Assembly: GCA_949710005.1 (NCBI GenBank)
Contig: OX453276.1
Location: 2,649,201-2,713,200 of the forward strand
Direction of reading: 5' to 3'
DNA: 64,000 bases
From: Ricordea florida
Lineage: Eukaryota; Cnidaria; Anthozoa; Corallimorpharia; Ricordeidae
Shown here: one piece after another, positions 51,624 to 63,515 of the stretch
How positions within the stretch are numbered: the stretch's first letter is position 1
Layout of the letters: each line of letters starts with the position of its first letter
Translations under genes and position numbers: made by a program
The notes under the pieces: generated by a model
The model's input: the letters and a program-made list of their open reading frames with translations, nothing else
What the model was told of the DNA's origin: nothing
Database searches by the model: none

Positions 51624-54550
51624 ATGAATTACTTTGGTCGTTTGGTTTCCAACGTTCGAGGGTTCTACAGTGAAATAAACTCGGCAACTTTAACCGGAGC
51701 CATTGATGTTGTGGTGATTCGACAACAAGATGGTTCCTACCAAGGTTCGCCGTTCCACGTTAGATTTGGTAAACTTGGTGTGCTCCGCAGCCGAGAAAAA
51801 ATAGTAAGTTGTGCTCATACTGTTTGACTCATTTTATTTTACGTTTTGTGTATATTGGCTTGGAATCACCGTGGATCTCCGTATAAAAGCTTTTTCTGAC
51901 CTCTTTTCTTCTTCATATGTCTTATGTGAGTATTCTTAGATCCAGACCGCTGTTTTTCGCGCCTCATTTTTTCGCCTTGAGTTCTTAGTTGCAGATTAGC
52001 CGCATTGAAAAATAATGTTTATCATTTAAATTCTTAAGAAAGAGAAAAACTCTAAGTGGAAAAAGTGAAATAAAATTTTGTTTTGGTATCGCGTCACCGA
52101 ATGGATTTGTCGTTTTGCTCAATCGCTATACTTTCGTCTTCAGAAGATAAAGTTATAAAAAAATCCACTAAGTTCGAAATGAAGAACGAAAATTCTTTCC
52201 TCTATTCTTTCTTATCCTTACAATCAGCAATTAACTCCTGAATTAAACGATGTTTCATTGTAGCTCTCTCTGTACGTTGGATTGTGCAAATTAATTTAAG
52301 CTTTGAATACTCGAGTGGACGAGTGACAAATTATGAATGGCGAGGATTCGCGAGCGTGATATAAGCAAGCGGCACTTCACTTACAATCGCGGTTTCAGAT
52401 ATGTTTGAAGTTAATATAAGCCCTTTACAATTAACATTCCCGCTCTGTTAAAAGCATGTACAAAAATGGAGCTTTGTTTTCAAACAAAATATCTTCATAT
52501 GTATATACATATTCGTTCGCATTGCGTACAATTTCTTTCATAAGTCCCTATTTTTTTACAGACAAGAGATGCTCAGAAAGGGGAAGGCGTTTGGGTTTAG
52601 AAAATATCGTAAGCTTTCAAATTCAGCTTCAAGCGCACCTTAAATTCTGAAGTATTGTGAGAGCTGGTCAATCATATATGCGTTTAGTTTTTGTATTGGT
52701 CATGCAAATTTTCATTGGTTTATGTTGTGACGCCTCCTTGATCACACCCCCAGAAATATAATCGTTCTCATATTTTGCAAGAGGCACTTGACTGTACAAA
52801 AATGAATGGAATTCGTCACCACTTTAACATATTGTTTGGTGTTCCCAAATTTCAACCAAGACATGTACTGCACATACATATTTGATAACTTCATCCAGAT
52901 TTTACATAGCATATGTAGAAATCAGTTGATTGTTTTAACCAAAATTTTATGCCTATGAATTGCATTAAACTATTTATATAACCATATTCTTTTATTGCAG
53001 ACTTTTGATGCTGAAAATATAGTGCATTTTTTCTAAAGTTGTTTTTCCTTTTAGATTGGTTTGGAGAGATGTTTGCATATTTTATTACTTCAGGTATCAG
53101 TGCATGTAGCACACTTGCAACTTGCATAATTCTCAATGAAAACAGTTTTTTCAATCCCCAGGCTCAAACTGTATCAGAATTTAAAAAGGTTACCAAAATA
53201 TAATATTCCATTTAGTGTCCATGTCTACTGATTAAGGCTTTGTTATAAGGTAGCTGTAAATATAAGGTGCTAATTTTGGGACTAGATTAAGTTTCCACTA
53301 CATACTGTATGTATTCCATCAGTGAAAAGATATGCTAAATTAGAGAATTCAGCAATGTCATAATTTGCTTGAAAACAAACTTGAGGAAAAAATAATAATG
53401 CCTTTTGTTTAGGATGCCTCTTCTGAGTGTCGTGGTGAAATTTTCAGTTTTGACTTGACGCAATAAAAATATCTAAGTGAGTGATGCATCCTATAACTGA
53501 ATACCGGTTATTAACAACTATTCACTGAAGTGGAGGTGACTAGAGGTGGATATTTACTGAGTCAGCTGATATTTTGAGTTGGACTAGCCGATCAGAGCGC
53601 AACTTCAACGCTATCCACTGTTTTAATATATACTAATTAACAATTATTCACCACAGGCAAAGTGATTATCGGTTAATATTCACCAATAATCACTGAGCCT
53701 GATGCAAATAATTGTTTTAGTATGAATACGCAGGTGATTACTTCAAAAAAAGAAAAGAGAGAGCATTGTACAACATGAAAAAATTTTATTTCATCAAAAG
53801 CGTGCGATCAACTGACAGCCATTTTGTTCGTCGAGGTGATTATTGGCTGATAATCCGAGATAACGAACAAATCAGAGCGCGTGGTTTTGTATAATCACCT
53901 GAGTATTTATACTAATTACAGTTAATATAAGATGCTAATTTCAGATCCAGGCTTTGTGTCCACTATGTATAGGGTGTCAGTTGAAGTGAGATCCGCTTTA
54001 TAGAGGCCCTGTTAGGGGGGTGTCCATGTCCCCTGTCTGAATTTCACAAGCGGCTATGTGGACATTTCGCAAGGTTCTTATGTCGCTTGTCGGAATTTAT
54101 CCCTAACAGGGCCTCGTCTATTTTGACATTGGTGTCGCTTTCCCTATTTCGCTGGAGTAGTCTGTCGTTTGTTGCCAGTTCATAGTTCTCATGTTGCCGT
54201 TTCAAGGCCATGTCTCTTGTCGGAATTTACCCCTGACAGGGCCTCTTTATAGAGAGTCTGCTGTACATTGAGCATTCCTTGTGTTAAGAATCACGAAGGA
54301 TACAGGATAAGGTACCCGTAAACAACAAGTAGACTTTCAAATCTTGTGCTTATCTCTTTCTTTGCCTACACAGGTTGACATAGAAATCAATGGTGAACCG
54401 GTTCCTCTTCAGATGAAACTTGGGGATGCAGGAGAAGCGTTCTTTGTAGAAGAAATTGATGAAAGCCCCTCTGGGGATCTCTGCATTTCACCCATACCTC
54501 CCTTAGACAATGGTCAATCAGACAGCAAAGATGTAAATGAACTTCAAGAG
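51624..54550 (+). CDS. LPIN: Lipin exons 1-2: N-LIP domain
   Basis: Exon 1 is 51624-51803, with an intron of about 2.6 kb, and exon 2 is 54374-54550; both are phase 0. The protein shows [19 protein letters not shown], then [19 protein letters not shown], then [18 protein letters not shown] and [10 protein letters not shown]. These are the hallmark N-LIP motifs. They include the Gly in the GxxG-type strand region (GDAGEAFF) whose mutation in mouse Lpin1 (Gly84) abolishes activity. The ATG at 51624 is the first in frame and matches the family start, so I chose it. Confidence 0.96.
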
Positions 54551-57500
54551 GTACTGTAATGATGTATTGGAAAGCAATAACAAACTGTTTTAGTTCTTGA
54601 AAGTAAGGATCGTTTGCACTACAGCCAAGATTTTATCAGTGGTCAAAATCTCAGGGGAGGCATTCCCATAGAAAAAATTATGGGGATGGGGGAGGGGGGG
54701 GGGGTTACTGGTCTTACCTTTTGGGAATCAAAATTTATAGGTTGGTACCTCTTGGGGTGCAAATCTGCTGCTGTGGCAACCATGGCACGGTGGCAATCAC
54801 AGCACGGTAAAAGAACACCAAGAAGACCATGCAAAACCTACATCGATCAACTTGTCGAGGATACTGGCTGTACAGCTTTTCATTCGTTCATTCTGATGAC
54901 GAACTACTGACATTGATAAATGACAGAGGAAGATAGAGGAAGAGAGTCATGGAGTGCCGTGTTTGCTTGATGCGATGATGATGATGAGGTGATACAAAAT
55001 CCAAAATTATCGCTGACAAATAAATTCAAATTTAATGTCGTAGTGTTGGGGGTAGTCACCTAGTCTCCAGAGCAAGAGGTGCGTGGTCATAAACATCTGA
55101 TGTCCAGATCAAAGTGGGATTTGATAGTGTTTGTGCTTATGGAGAGAGTAAAATTGGGGAACTCGGAGAAAAACTCTTGGAACAAGGAGAGAACCAACAA
55201 CAAAGTTGAACCACATGAGATTGTGCAAATCAAAACTGGGTCACAAGTTTATTGTTCCTGCCACTGCACCAACCTTGCTCCTGTCAATCATGCAGGCTAC
55301 CCACTCATTCTGTGTATATGCCAAAGTGCATGTGTTACTAAGATGTATTGTTTTTTCATTTATAGGTTGTAGTGGACAATACAGAGGACAGTGCTGCAGC
55401 AAACAAAACTATTAATTCACAAACTGAAGAAGAGCAGATTCAGTCTACTGAGTCAGAGTTGCCAACAGCAAAGAAGAGTGAAGAAAGTCTAATTTCTACA
55501 GAAGATCTTCAAGAAGCAGAAACTGTTGAGGAAGGTGATGATGATGAGCAGCAAAAGAATCTTGTTTCGAGTGATGATGGGTCAGATACTTTAAAAAGAA
55601 CTAGTGAAACTAACTTGGAAAGTCAGAGTAATGATAGTAAAGGTTGTAACAGCGATCCAGAGACAGGGCAACTTGACGAGTCATTACCGTCATCTATCAA
55701 AGAACCTGTAATGGATACTCAAGGGGTGCAGCTGCATGATGCCGCCGAAGATATTAAAGATTGTACAACTGAGGTAAAGTATGACTGGAAGGGTTGCTGT
55801 AGATCTTTATATGCTTATAGCCATTCACTGTCACATTGCATCTGTAAACAAAGAAATATTGATGAGTCTAAATTTGCACTTGTCCATTTCAGAGCAGCCG
55901 TGTTGGTGTGTCAGCTCAGATGCACATATTCACATTTCCAGACTCATATTACTCATATATTTTGGCAGTAGTAGCCACAAAAAAATGCTTTCAGTTTTCA
56001 GCATTTGAAGGTAAATTGCATCGTAATAGTGTCCCAGACTAGAGGCCAATTACATGCAACTGTCAGGGATTAGTATAAATCTACTAGTGTTCTATCACAA
56101 ATGCCGCGTTCTGATTGGCTACGCTACCCACTATCTATTCTGTGATAGATAGTGAGTAGCGTAATGGCGGCCGCTTCTCCACGTTTTCGAAGTGTCCGTG
56201 AAGAAGATTAAGACAGTTTACTGGTCGAGGCTGTTCCAGAAAAGACAAAGTTTTGAACGACTAGTAGATTTATACTAAAACAATTAGATTATTCGCTCTT
56301 GATTTCTATGCGTGATAGTTGACGAGGGCTGCGCCCTCGTCAACTATCGCGCGATAGAAATCTCGAGCTCATAATCTAATTGTTTAATAGCAACTGTGAT
56401 ACTCTTTTGTGTTTTCAGACAATTTTGGAAAGTCTTTCTTACAAGTCAGACAGCATTCCAATTCCTGGCAGAAGTGCACTTGATGTAGGAGATGCCTTAT
56501 CTGATAATGAATCACCAGTAAGATTTACTGTAAGGAAGAAAATAGAAGCTAACAGTACTAAGACTCTAATTTGTCATGATTTAATCAAGGTCGGTGTCTC
56601 AGTGCATTTGTCTCACTATCAACCTTAATTGTATCACCTCTTTTTTCTGTCCTTCTGTTCTTTTTCCTTTCCAAAGTGGGCAGAATCAAGTTCACCTGTT
56701 TCCTTGTCAGCTGTCTTTGGTAGAGAGTACTACCCTCTGTCTGATCTGGACACTCCCATAGGCTCACCACCGACCCACAGGTATGCGAAGCCTGAAACAC
56801 TCTGATGGTATTCTCGTCATTCTGGGCTCAATTCCCATCCTGACCATTAGTTGGATTCGTAACATGGCTATCCCAAGTTTCAAATCCTAAACTATACTTG
56901 TAAAAATTTTTTGGCATAGGGATAACGTCTTAACTCCCTTTCCGAATTTATATATGTTTAAACACTTATAAATATGATTAAACACATATGGTATGGTAAA
57001 TAACCAACTGGTCCACCCACCACCAGTTGGAATTCTAAACGAAGTTCTGTTTCCAATATTTGTTTCTCAATTAAGCTTGATCAAACACACACCCTTGTGC
57101 TATGTTATTACTGAATTGAAATAAGGATTTTGAAAGTTAATTTTCTGTTTTGCCATTTACTTCATGGAAAGTTCTGATGTTGATTCATTCATTGTTTCAT
57201 TTTAGTGAAGAAGTGATGCGGCCATCCGCCCCCCATGTTTATCTCAGTGACTCTGAGGTTGAGATCAAGCAGAGTTTGGAAAGCATTGCACGAGAAAATG
57301 AAATCAGATGGGCTTGGGGAAAACTGCCACAGGTATTGTTAAACTATGTGATGAATGTTTTGACATGTAAATGATAGTGTGTTTAAGTCACTTAGAGATG
57401 ACAGCCTTTTTAGCTGTCAAAAACGTGGTGTAAATTGAAAAACCGAAGATAAAAAAAACTCAAATTAAACTTGAGAATTGAAAGTAGCGTGCAATCCTTG

Positions 57501-60500
57501 ACAACTAAGTTTCACATAGGGCAATTTACATTTTTCAGTTTCTTGTTAATGATTGTTATTCATAATGCATTTGGAGCCTTAAAGGAATCACCTTTTTTAT
57601 TGAATACCAAGTTTCTGTGAAAAGCACACAGCCTTTCAAAAAAAAGTAAAGGTGCACACATGCCTGAAGGCCCACGTGGCCAGAGCTTATCCCAGTTTCT
57701 GTTGCACAAAGTGTCTGGTGGTATTGTTTCTCCCCCCTGGATGGGATGCTAGTCCAATGCAGGGTATATGTATCGCCATTACCCATTTATACAACCTGGT
57801 GAAGAGACACAGTGTTGAGTTAATTTTCTTGTCTAAGAAAACAACAAAGTGCCACCACCAGGGTTCAAACTCCAGTCCTCAAGCTCAGAGATCCAACGCG
57901 CTATTCACTACACAACTGTGTCTCCACGATACAGCCTTGTATATGTGTGTATTAATTTTACAGACTTTTACTATAGGAATTTATATTCACACAATATTAA
58001 GTGGCAGTTGTGGAAAGACTAACTGTTATGCCATGGCAGTAGTGGGATGAAATGAAATTGAATTGCCCAGCAATTGAACCGAGATTTCAGTTTTAAAAGG
58101 ATCTTTTGTGGAAGCAAGGGTTTGAAAGGCAAGAATTGTACATTAAATGTAACATTTCAGTGTAACCACAAATTTTACAGTTACGCTGAAATTTTGCCAA
58201 TAACTTCACATACTTTACCTGTTGTTACAAGTAATTTTTATTTTGCACTAGGCACCTGAAGGAGGATTTTTAAATGACAGAAAACCATCTGGTAAGTTAG
58301 AGACCTAAGATCATTTGCCAACAGATGACGAGAATCAGATCTTAAGCGTAAAATGTAACTTATGCTGTCATGTTTTCTGTCTTTAGATATTAGGAAAGAG
58401 GATATCAAGTACTTACACAAAACAAAAAGGAGGGATGGATCCAACAAACCATACCATAAGGTGATAAAGACCTGTTTGATATTGTCCCAGTCTGTAAATT
58501 CAGTAAGCTTTATTGAAAGATCCAAATGATCTTGCTAATGCATTTTATTATTATTTATTACAAGATGTAATAAATCAATGATATCAACAATTAATCAATC
58601 AGTAATTAATAGATAATTAATGGTTAATCAGTTGATTTCTCACTGATTATATCTGATAATCAATGAGTAATATTTAAGCAATAAACCACAGTTTCTTTGG
58701 GTTTACCAGCATAATAAACCCTGTGGGATCTTGGGGGAACATGAGAAGAGCTTGTAAGTCACAAGCTGCATTAGTATTTACAACCCCTTTGGGTGCTTTT
58801 GTAACTTTCTCTTTTCTATTGGTTTACTGACAAAATAACCCATAGGTTTTCAACCAATCAGTGCACACATAGTATCTGAGTTATTTTGTAGCAGTGAATA
58901 ATCAATGAATAATCAAACAAACATACCTGGCATATTCAATTCCTCTTTGCTGATTATTATCATTGTGAACCATCAATGTAAATTTTTGTCAGGGATTAGG
59001 TTATGATAAAGAAATTGCTGTAAAGTTGTATGAGATGTGCTGCATTTTATATAATACCTGTGTAATAAGTGACAAATTGAGGTATAATCAACAGATAATC
59101 AATTGGTGATGTGTGGACATCTTTTTGGAACTTCACAGTGGCATAACAGATCTTTTCATATTTGTCCTATAAATTTGGTTCACAGATTGATTATGATATC
59201 TTAGACAGTCAGTTTTTTTACAGGTTCCACAGGAAGGAATCCTCTTGGATGATCTTACTACTGTTGATCAAGAAGTGGCTGCCCTTTATCTTCATCAGGC
59301 TTTGTAAGCATATTATTGTAATTTAATAATTAAGATCCGCAAAGGTTGCCTGCAAAATATCTTTCACAAAATTCCTTTTTGGCTAATTTACCCATTTTTG
59401 GCTTTTGGATGTGGTGGATTCACAAGGTGTGGGATGGTGGGTTAGAAATGTCACAGATAACGGGTAACAAGAGACATTGGAGCCAGAAATAACCTTGGAT
59501 TTCTCAATGTAATTTAAGGGTGGTCTTCGAATTTCGTTCTGTCAGTAGCTAATAGTCAGCGTACTTATCACACGATTGACCAAGAGTTTAAACCATGTTG
59601 CATTCAACACCTGCAAGACACTTTAAACTTTTAATTTCACATTTTATCCCTGAGCTCACCACTAGGTACCTTTGATTCAAGTTTGTTCATATTTTTGATT
59701 AAGAAACTATCTCTGTTAACCCTTTGAGCACCAAGAGTGACTCTATAGATTTTACCCTTGGTAACACCAGACGATTTTACTCATCACAGGGAGACCCCTT
59801 GGGGCTTGTAAACAGGGTTAAAGGCTGGTTCCCATGTGGTCATTGACTTGATGAGGTGCTTTGAATTAACATAGAAAAAGAATGAAACACATTATAATAG
59901 TGATGTAAAATATATAATCTGCTTATGTTTTTTTTTGTCTGATATGGTTTTATGATAGACCTACAAATTATTATTTCCATCTGTTTTATTGCATTCACTG
60001 CAGGAGAACAGGTGTTGGTGTTCTGTGTTTAATTCTTTGAGTTTTCTGTTTCCCTGTGGTCAACAAAAATTTTTTCATGGGCTGCAGCCTTGCCTTATTG
60101 TTTTGAAAAACAGGATTTGGAAACAAGTCCATAAAATGGATACAGTTGGGGGGTCAAATTTTTGTACAATAAACAATCCATGAAACCTACACACCCTTCT
60201 GAATTATCTTCTTTTTTTTTTTACCTACAGTAACTGTATCGAAGGCACTCCCTTATTTATGGTAATACTTCCAGTTCTTTTTTTGTAATATTAATTGCAA
60301 GTGTTCTCTTTCCTTTTTCCTGTTGTGTAGAGATCCCAGCATACAGCAACAACAAAGTGGATCTGGGTCAGATGACAGAGAGTCTGGTATTGGGCAGTCT
60401 CTTCCTTGCTCACCAACAGAAAAATGCTCCAAGGACCTTGTGTAATGAGATAATCAATTAACCCTTTCAGTTAACTAATGCTTTGATCCTCACTGTGTCC

Positions 60501-63290
60501 ATCAAGTTTTTTGCGAAGGAGCTTTAAACATGAAAGACAGAACAGGTTTTGTATGTTAATTGTCTTTCACATTATCAACACTTTCACTACCCAGAAGTGA
60601 TCAACATGGATGTTCTTCATGCAAGAACAGTGCAATGTATGGCTAACTGCATGTAACTGAAAATTATAGAAATGTTCAACGAAGACGTCACAAATTGATC
60701 TAACACCAAAATCTCCAAACTAACTCAAAACCAAATGAATGACAGTCGCTCAAGAGAAGTGCTACTCAGATCTTGGAAATGAAAGGGTTAAGCCAGCGTT
60801 ACCTTACAAGAGATAGGAAATTGCTACAGCGGGGAAAAAATCTGGCCCGAGGGCCGTATCTTAAAAAGCTGGACCAGTCACGTGCACATGATTAGCCAAT
60901 CAAATTCAAAGATTTAGGATTCCGACCCGCTCAGATGCTTGAGAAGAAAATAAATTATCTTCTTTTAAGGAAACACAATAGACGTGTACTTATTGTTTGT
61001 TTCAGGGAATCTTACCATGATATTGCAATGTCTCTCTGTGGTGAGCTTCGTAACGGAAAGGTGCCATTAGGTAAGAAATCTGTCTGTACAATTGATGCCT
61101 GTCAGCTTTGGTCTATTGAGGTGCTTTCTACAAAGTTTACATAACTTAAAATGCAGAGACGGGGGAGTATCATCATAGACTATTATCTATTATTAGTGTT
61201 GTTTTAGATTCTAGTGTTTTAAGTAAATTATTGAAATCGAGAGATGCCATGCAACTTCAGAATGATAGTTACACAATTTTTCAGATTTTACAAAACTCTG
61301 GATAACATTATATTTGATTGAGATACAGACGATAGTAACCTGACCCTGAAATGCAGGAATTCTCACAAGTGTTTGATCAAAGAAGGGAAAAGGCAAAGAC
61401 AGAAAACATTGCCAAGTAATTTTACAGATGAAAGGCAGGAAGTGGAGGTTTTCCAGAACATACACTTTGCTTAGCATCCACTCAGAGTGGTTTTCATTTT
61501 GCTTAAATTTGTTTTTATCTTTAACACAAAAATAGAGAAGCATTAAACACAAGAATAGTAGATGCACCTTACTTAAAAAATGAGGAAAACCGAGTAATAG
61601 TTGGTTATAGTAGCTGTGTTTGTGGAATAAATATTTTTTAGCCCATAATAGAGATGTCTGACAACTGCATCTCTTTGTTGTGTTGCATGCTCTGGTTTTA
61701 TGTCTGTTGTTTTATCCTGTTTTTTTTTTTTCACCAGAGAGTTTCAAGCAATCCATGGTCACATATGAAGACTTGTGCAATAGTCCAGCTATTCTTGCAG
61801 ATCCTAAACTTGTCATCAGAATAAATGACAGGTACATAATACTGCAGATGAACTATACACGCTCCAATTTCATAGCTGCCATAGCATTACAGCTGTTATT
61901 GTTGTATTCTTAGACTTTCACTTAACTAAACAGGGACTGCCATTGGTTGATTCTTGGTCATGTGGTCTTGACTAAATTCAACTGATGTGTAGAATACAAT
62001 TCAGCGATTGTACCCCACTTGAGGTACAACAGCATGTGATTAAAGCATGGTGGAAGGTGACGTGATAAAAGGCAGGAAAAAACAAACCTGTCTTCCTCTG
62101 GACCTGAAATTAATTGTATATTTATTTATTACAGTGGCATTGGTGTCTGAAATTGGACATTGATTAGAAACATTTGGCCTGGCTTCTTCAACAATGATCA
62201 ATGAAGGAAAGAGATAGTGTATTTCTACTAGAGACTTTCTGGGGGCCAACTGCAGTTACCAGTAAATCGTTTATTCAGAAATGCCAAGGTTGTTACAAAA
62301 AAATTTAACATTAAATGTTTATAATTACAAAAAGATGTTGAAAACGTTTCCATGAAACCGTTCACCTGTAGGCCATGGTACCACTTAAGTTTTTATCCTA
62401 CTTTCATAAATAATTCATAAGGAAAATACAAAGGAAGTTGATGTTTATTGAGTGTCTTTATATCTGATATAGACATGGCTTAAACATTAATTTGTGTTCA
62501 ATTTTCTTGATCAAAATACACCAAAATCCAAAGTTTAGTGTAGTGATGAATAGGTCGGCATAAAAAGTTTTTGAAGCCGTTCAATGAACTTACAGTTCGT
62601 GCTTTATCAGTATAAAACACTTGGCTATGCCTCGTGTTCTATATCTGATAAAGCACTCCTGCTCGTTTATTGACCTACACTTCAACAACCTGACTTTTTG
62701 ACATTAATCTACTATTATTCACTACAGTATGGTCTCTGGAAAATATGACCAGTCTGTAAATGACGGTGTCTCTCTGTGTTTCATTCTAGGTACTACAACT
62801 GGCAGATTGCTGCTCCAATGCTTCTATCCCACGTTATATTTCAAAGACCTCTTCGCCAGGTAAACATGTAAACCATCAAGAAAAAATTCATTGTTGTAGT
62901 TTTTTGTGAATGTATGAGATCCAAGCAGGCTCTTAATTTCTTTTACAGCTTCTTCTTGCTCACAGTAGTGTGTGAGGTCAATGAAACGTTTTCTGGTGAT
63001 GCAATTTTGCATTATTTTGGGCACAGTTTTGAATGATTTGATATTGGCTTCTGGGTATTGTTGGTTTAAAAGGTCAATCAAACATTGTGTAACTTTAAGG
63101 AAAGAATTGTGAATTTTGATGTGGTATTGTGTGGTTTTGTATGATTTTTGTACAGAATTTTTCATATGGGTTCCAGAACCGCCTTTACAGCTTGGTATGT
63201 TTCATATTTGTAACTGGAAGTTATAAATCATCCTTTTGCAATTAACAGGATGCATACCAAAGCCTGGTCAAGGAACACATGCCCAAAAAG
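51624..63290 (+). CDS. LPIN: Lipin, phosphatidate phosphatase, 5' part of gene (14 exons, runs off the right edge)
   Basis: Lipins are Mg-dependent phosphatidate phosphatases making diacylglycerol at the ER, and nuclear co-regulators (family knowledge). The start [14 protein letters not shown] closely matches the vertebrate lipin N-terminus. Fourteen exons join in frame to 581 codons. Present here: the N-LIP domain (residues 1 to about 110), a long acidic variable region, and the conserved middle block ([47 protein letters not shown]). The C-LIP/HAD domain with the DxDxT catalytic motif is not in the window; the last exon ends MPKK and the intron continues to 64000. The gene is divergent from Scribble. 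The number in the symbol (LPIN1, 2 or 3) is not assigned, since invertebrates usually have a single gene. Confidence 0.95.
51804..53628. other. Lipin intron 1, first part
   Basis: Unique AT-rich sequence; no feature recognised. Confidence 0.45.
53629..53927 (+). mobile_element. MITE family 1, copy 2
   Basis: The same family as 16763-17001 in the same orientation, but the central palindrome is longer (GTGATTATCGG...CCAATAATCAC). It lies in Lipin intron 1. Confidence 0.8.
53997..54263. mobile_element. MITE with AGAGGCCCTGTTAGGG termini
   Basis: Left TTTATAGAGGCCCTGTTAGG; right CCCCTGACAGGGCCTCTTTA. A third, internal copy TCCCTAACAGGGCCTC near 54101 repeats with GTCGGAATTTA. Lipin intron 1, close to exon 2. 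Confidence 0.75.
54735..55000 (+). pseudogene. 3' end remnant of a non-LTR retrotransposon
   Basis: The plus strand encodes [20 protein letters not shown] followed by LVEDTG, the LL.P.HG.R..GRP...Y.D.L..DTG block at the C-terminus of many LINE polyproteins. A frameshift leads to [11 protein letters not shown], a stop, then [13 protein letters not shown] and stop, the usual ending (DR..WR..V). A GATGATGATGATGAGG tail follows, as at LINE 3' ends. It has a stop and a frameshift and lies in Lipin intron 2. Confidence 0.7.
55366..56589 (+). CDS. LPIN: Lipin exons 3-4: acidic variable region
   Basis: Exon 3 is 55366-55773 (136 codons) and exon 4 is 56419-56589 (57 codons), both phase 0. Exon 3 is Glu, Asp, Ser and Thr rich (for example [12 protein letters not shown]), with no recognisable fold. 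This corresponds to the low-complexity, phosphorylated segment between N-LIP and the middle region of animal lipins. I do not see the long Lys/Arg nuclear localisation run of mammalian lipin 1 here. Exon 4 ends at an uncommon donor, GTCGGT. A better donor (GTAAGA) lies 72 nt upstream at 56518 in the same phase, so a shorter exon 4 (56419-56517) is equally possible, or both forms may be used. Confidence 0.8.
56060..56388 (+). mobile_element. MITE family 4, copy 2
   Basis: AATGCCGCGTTCTGATTGGC, TACGCTACCCACTATCTATT, ACTAGTAGATTTATACTAAA and ACAATTAGATTATTCGCTC. The end is a hairpin with arms TTGACGAGGGC/GCCCTCGTCAA. It lies directly upstream of Lipin exon 4. Confidence 0.75.
56677..59303 (+). 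CDS. LPIN: Lipin exons 5-9: conserved middle region
   Basis: Exons: 56677-56780, 57206-57332, 58252-58291, 58387-58460, 59224-59303, joined in phase (2,0,1,0,2). Motifs: a Ser/Pro-rich segment with [39 protein letters not shown] (the WGxLP motif of lipins), a small basic patch [15 protein letters not shown] that could serve nuclear import or membrane binding (inference), and [20 protein letters not shown], which matches the lipin YLDDLTxxDPEVAALYF block. The middle region (M-Lip) contributes to membrane binding and dimerisation in mammals. Confidence 0.93.
57655..57935 (-). mobile_element. tRNA-headed SINE
   Basis: On the minus strand the head at about 57935-57850 has pol III-like A-box (TAGTGAATAGCGCG) and B-box (GAGTTTGAACCCTGG) sequences. 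The body contains GATGGGATGCTAGTCCAATG and CATTTATACAACCTGG on the plus strand, which I recognise from widespread animal SINEs. It sits in Lipin intron 6, antisense to Lipin. The ends are not defined precisely. Confidence 0.65.
58915..59070 (+). repeat. Dispersed repeat family 6, copy 2
   Basis: ACATACCTGGCATATTCAAT, TTATGATAAAGAAATTGCTG and GTATGAGATGTGCTGCATTT. Lipin intron 8. Confidence 0.75.
59304..60330. other. Lipin intron 9
   Basis: About 1 kb with nothing recognised. Confidence 0.45.
60331..63290 (+). CDS. LPIN: Lipin exons 10-14: region leading to the catalytic domain
   Basis: Exons: 60331-60441, 61006-61070, 61738-61831, 62790-62859, 63249-63290, joined in phase (2,1,2,0,0). Exon 10 encodes [12 protein letters not shown], the SDSGIGQS-like segment seen in other lipins. 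It ends at the second of two GT dinucleotides (donor GTAATG at 60442), which avoids an in-frame TAA. Then come [52 protein letters not shown] and EHMPKK, which in vertebrates precedes the GGRWWFSWR segment and the HAD domain. The next exon is outside the window. Confidence 0.93.
61925..62095 (+). repeat. Uninterrupted copy of the repeat at 39680-41070
   Basis: It shares GCCATTGGTTGATTCTTG, GATTGTACCCC, TACAACAGCATGTGATTAAA and GCATGGTGGAAGGTG with the split copy in Scribble intron 4. It lies in Lipin intron 12 and contains no ORF of note. Confidence 0.65.
62602..62660. repeat. Inverted repeat
   Basis: GTGCTTTATCAGTATAAAAC and AC mirror GTGTTCTATATCTGATAAAG and CAC with a 13-nt loop. Lipin intron 12. 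Confidence 0.8.
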
Positions 63291-63350
63291 GTAAAATTAC
63301 ATAAAATGAGCACATTAGTAATTATTTAAAAAAAGTAGTTATTACATGTG

Positions 63351-63515
63351 AGTGTTGTATATGTTGTACACCACTCTAGTTCAATTTTATCCTTGGTTTA
63401 AATTTTATTTTCCTTTGTTTCAAACTCATTATTATACATTACCACACCAGAAAACAAAGGTAAATAAAATTTGAACCAAGGAAAAAATTGAACTACAACA
63501 TATACAATCCACTCC
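63351..63515. repeat. Inverted repeat, arms about 55 bp
   Basis: GTTGTATATGTTGTACACC, AGTTCAATTTTATCCTTGG and TTTAAATTTTATTTTCCTTT mirror AAAGGTAAATAAAATTTGAA, CCAAGGAAAAAATTGAACT and ACAACATATACAA. Lipin intron 14. Confidence 0.8.

Noticed and set aside
55079..55372. 97-codon plus-strand ORF in Lipin intron 2
   Set aside because: It ends at the acceptor of exon 3, has no domain, and would not join in frame with N-LIP exons.
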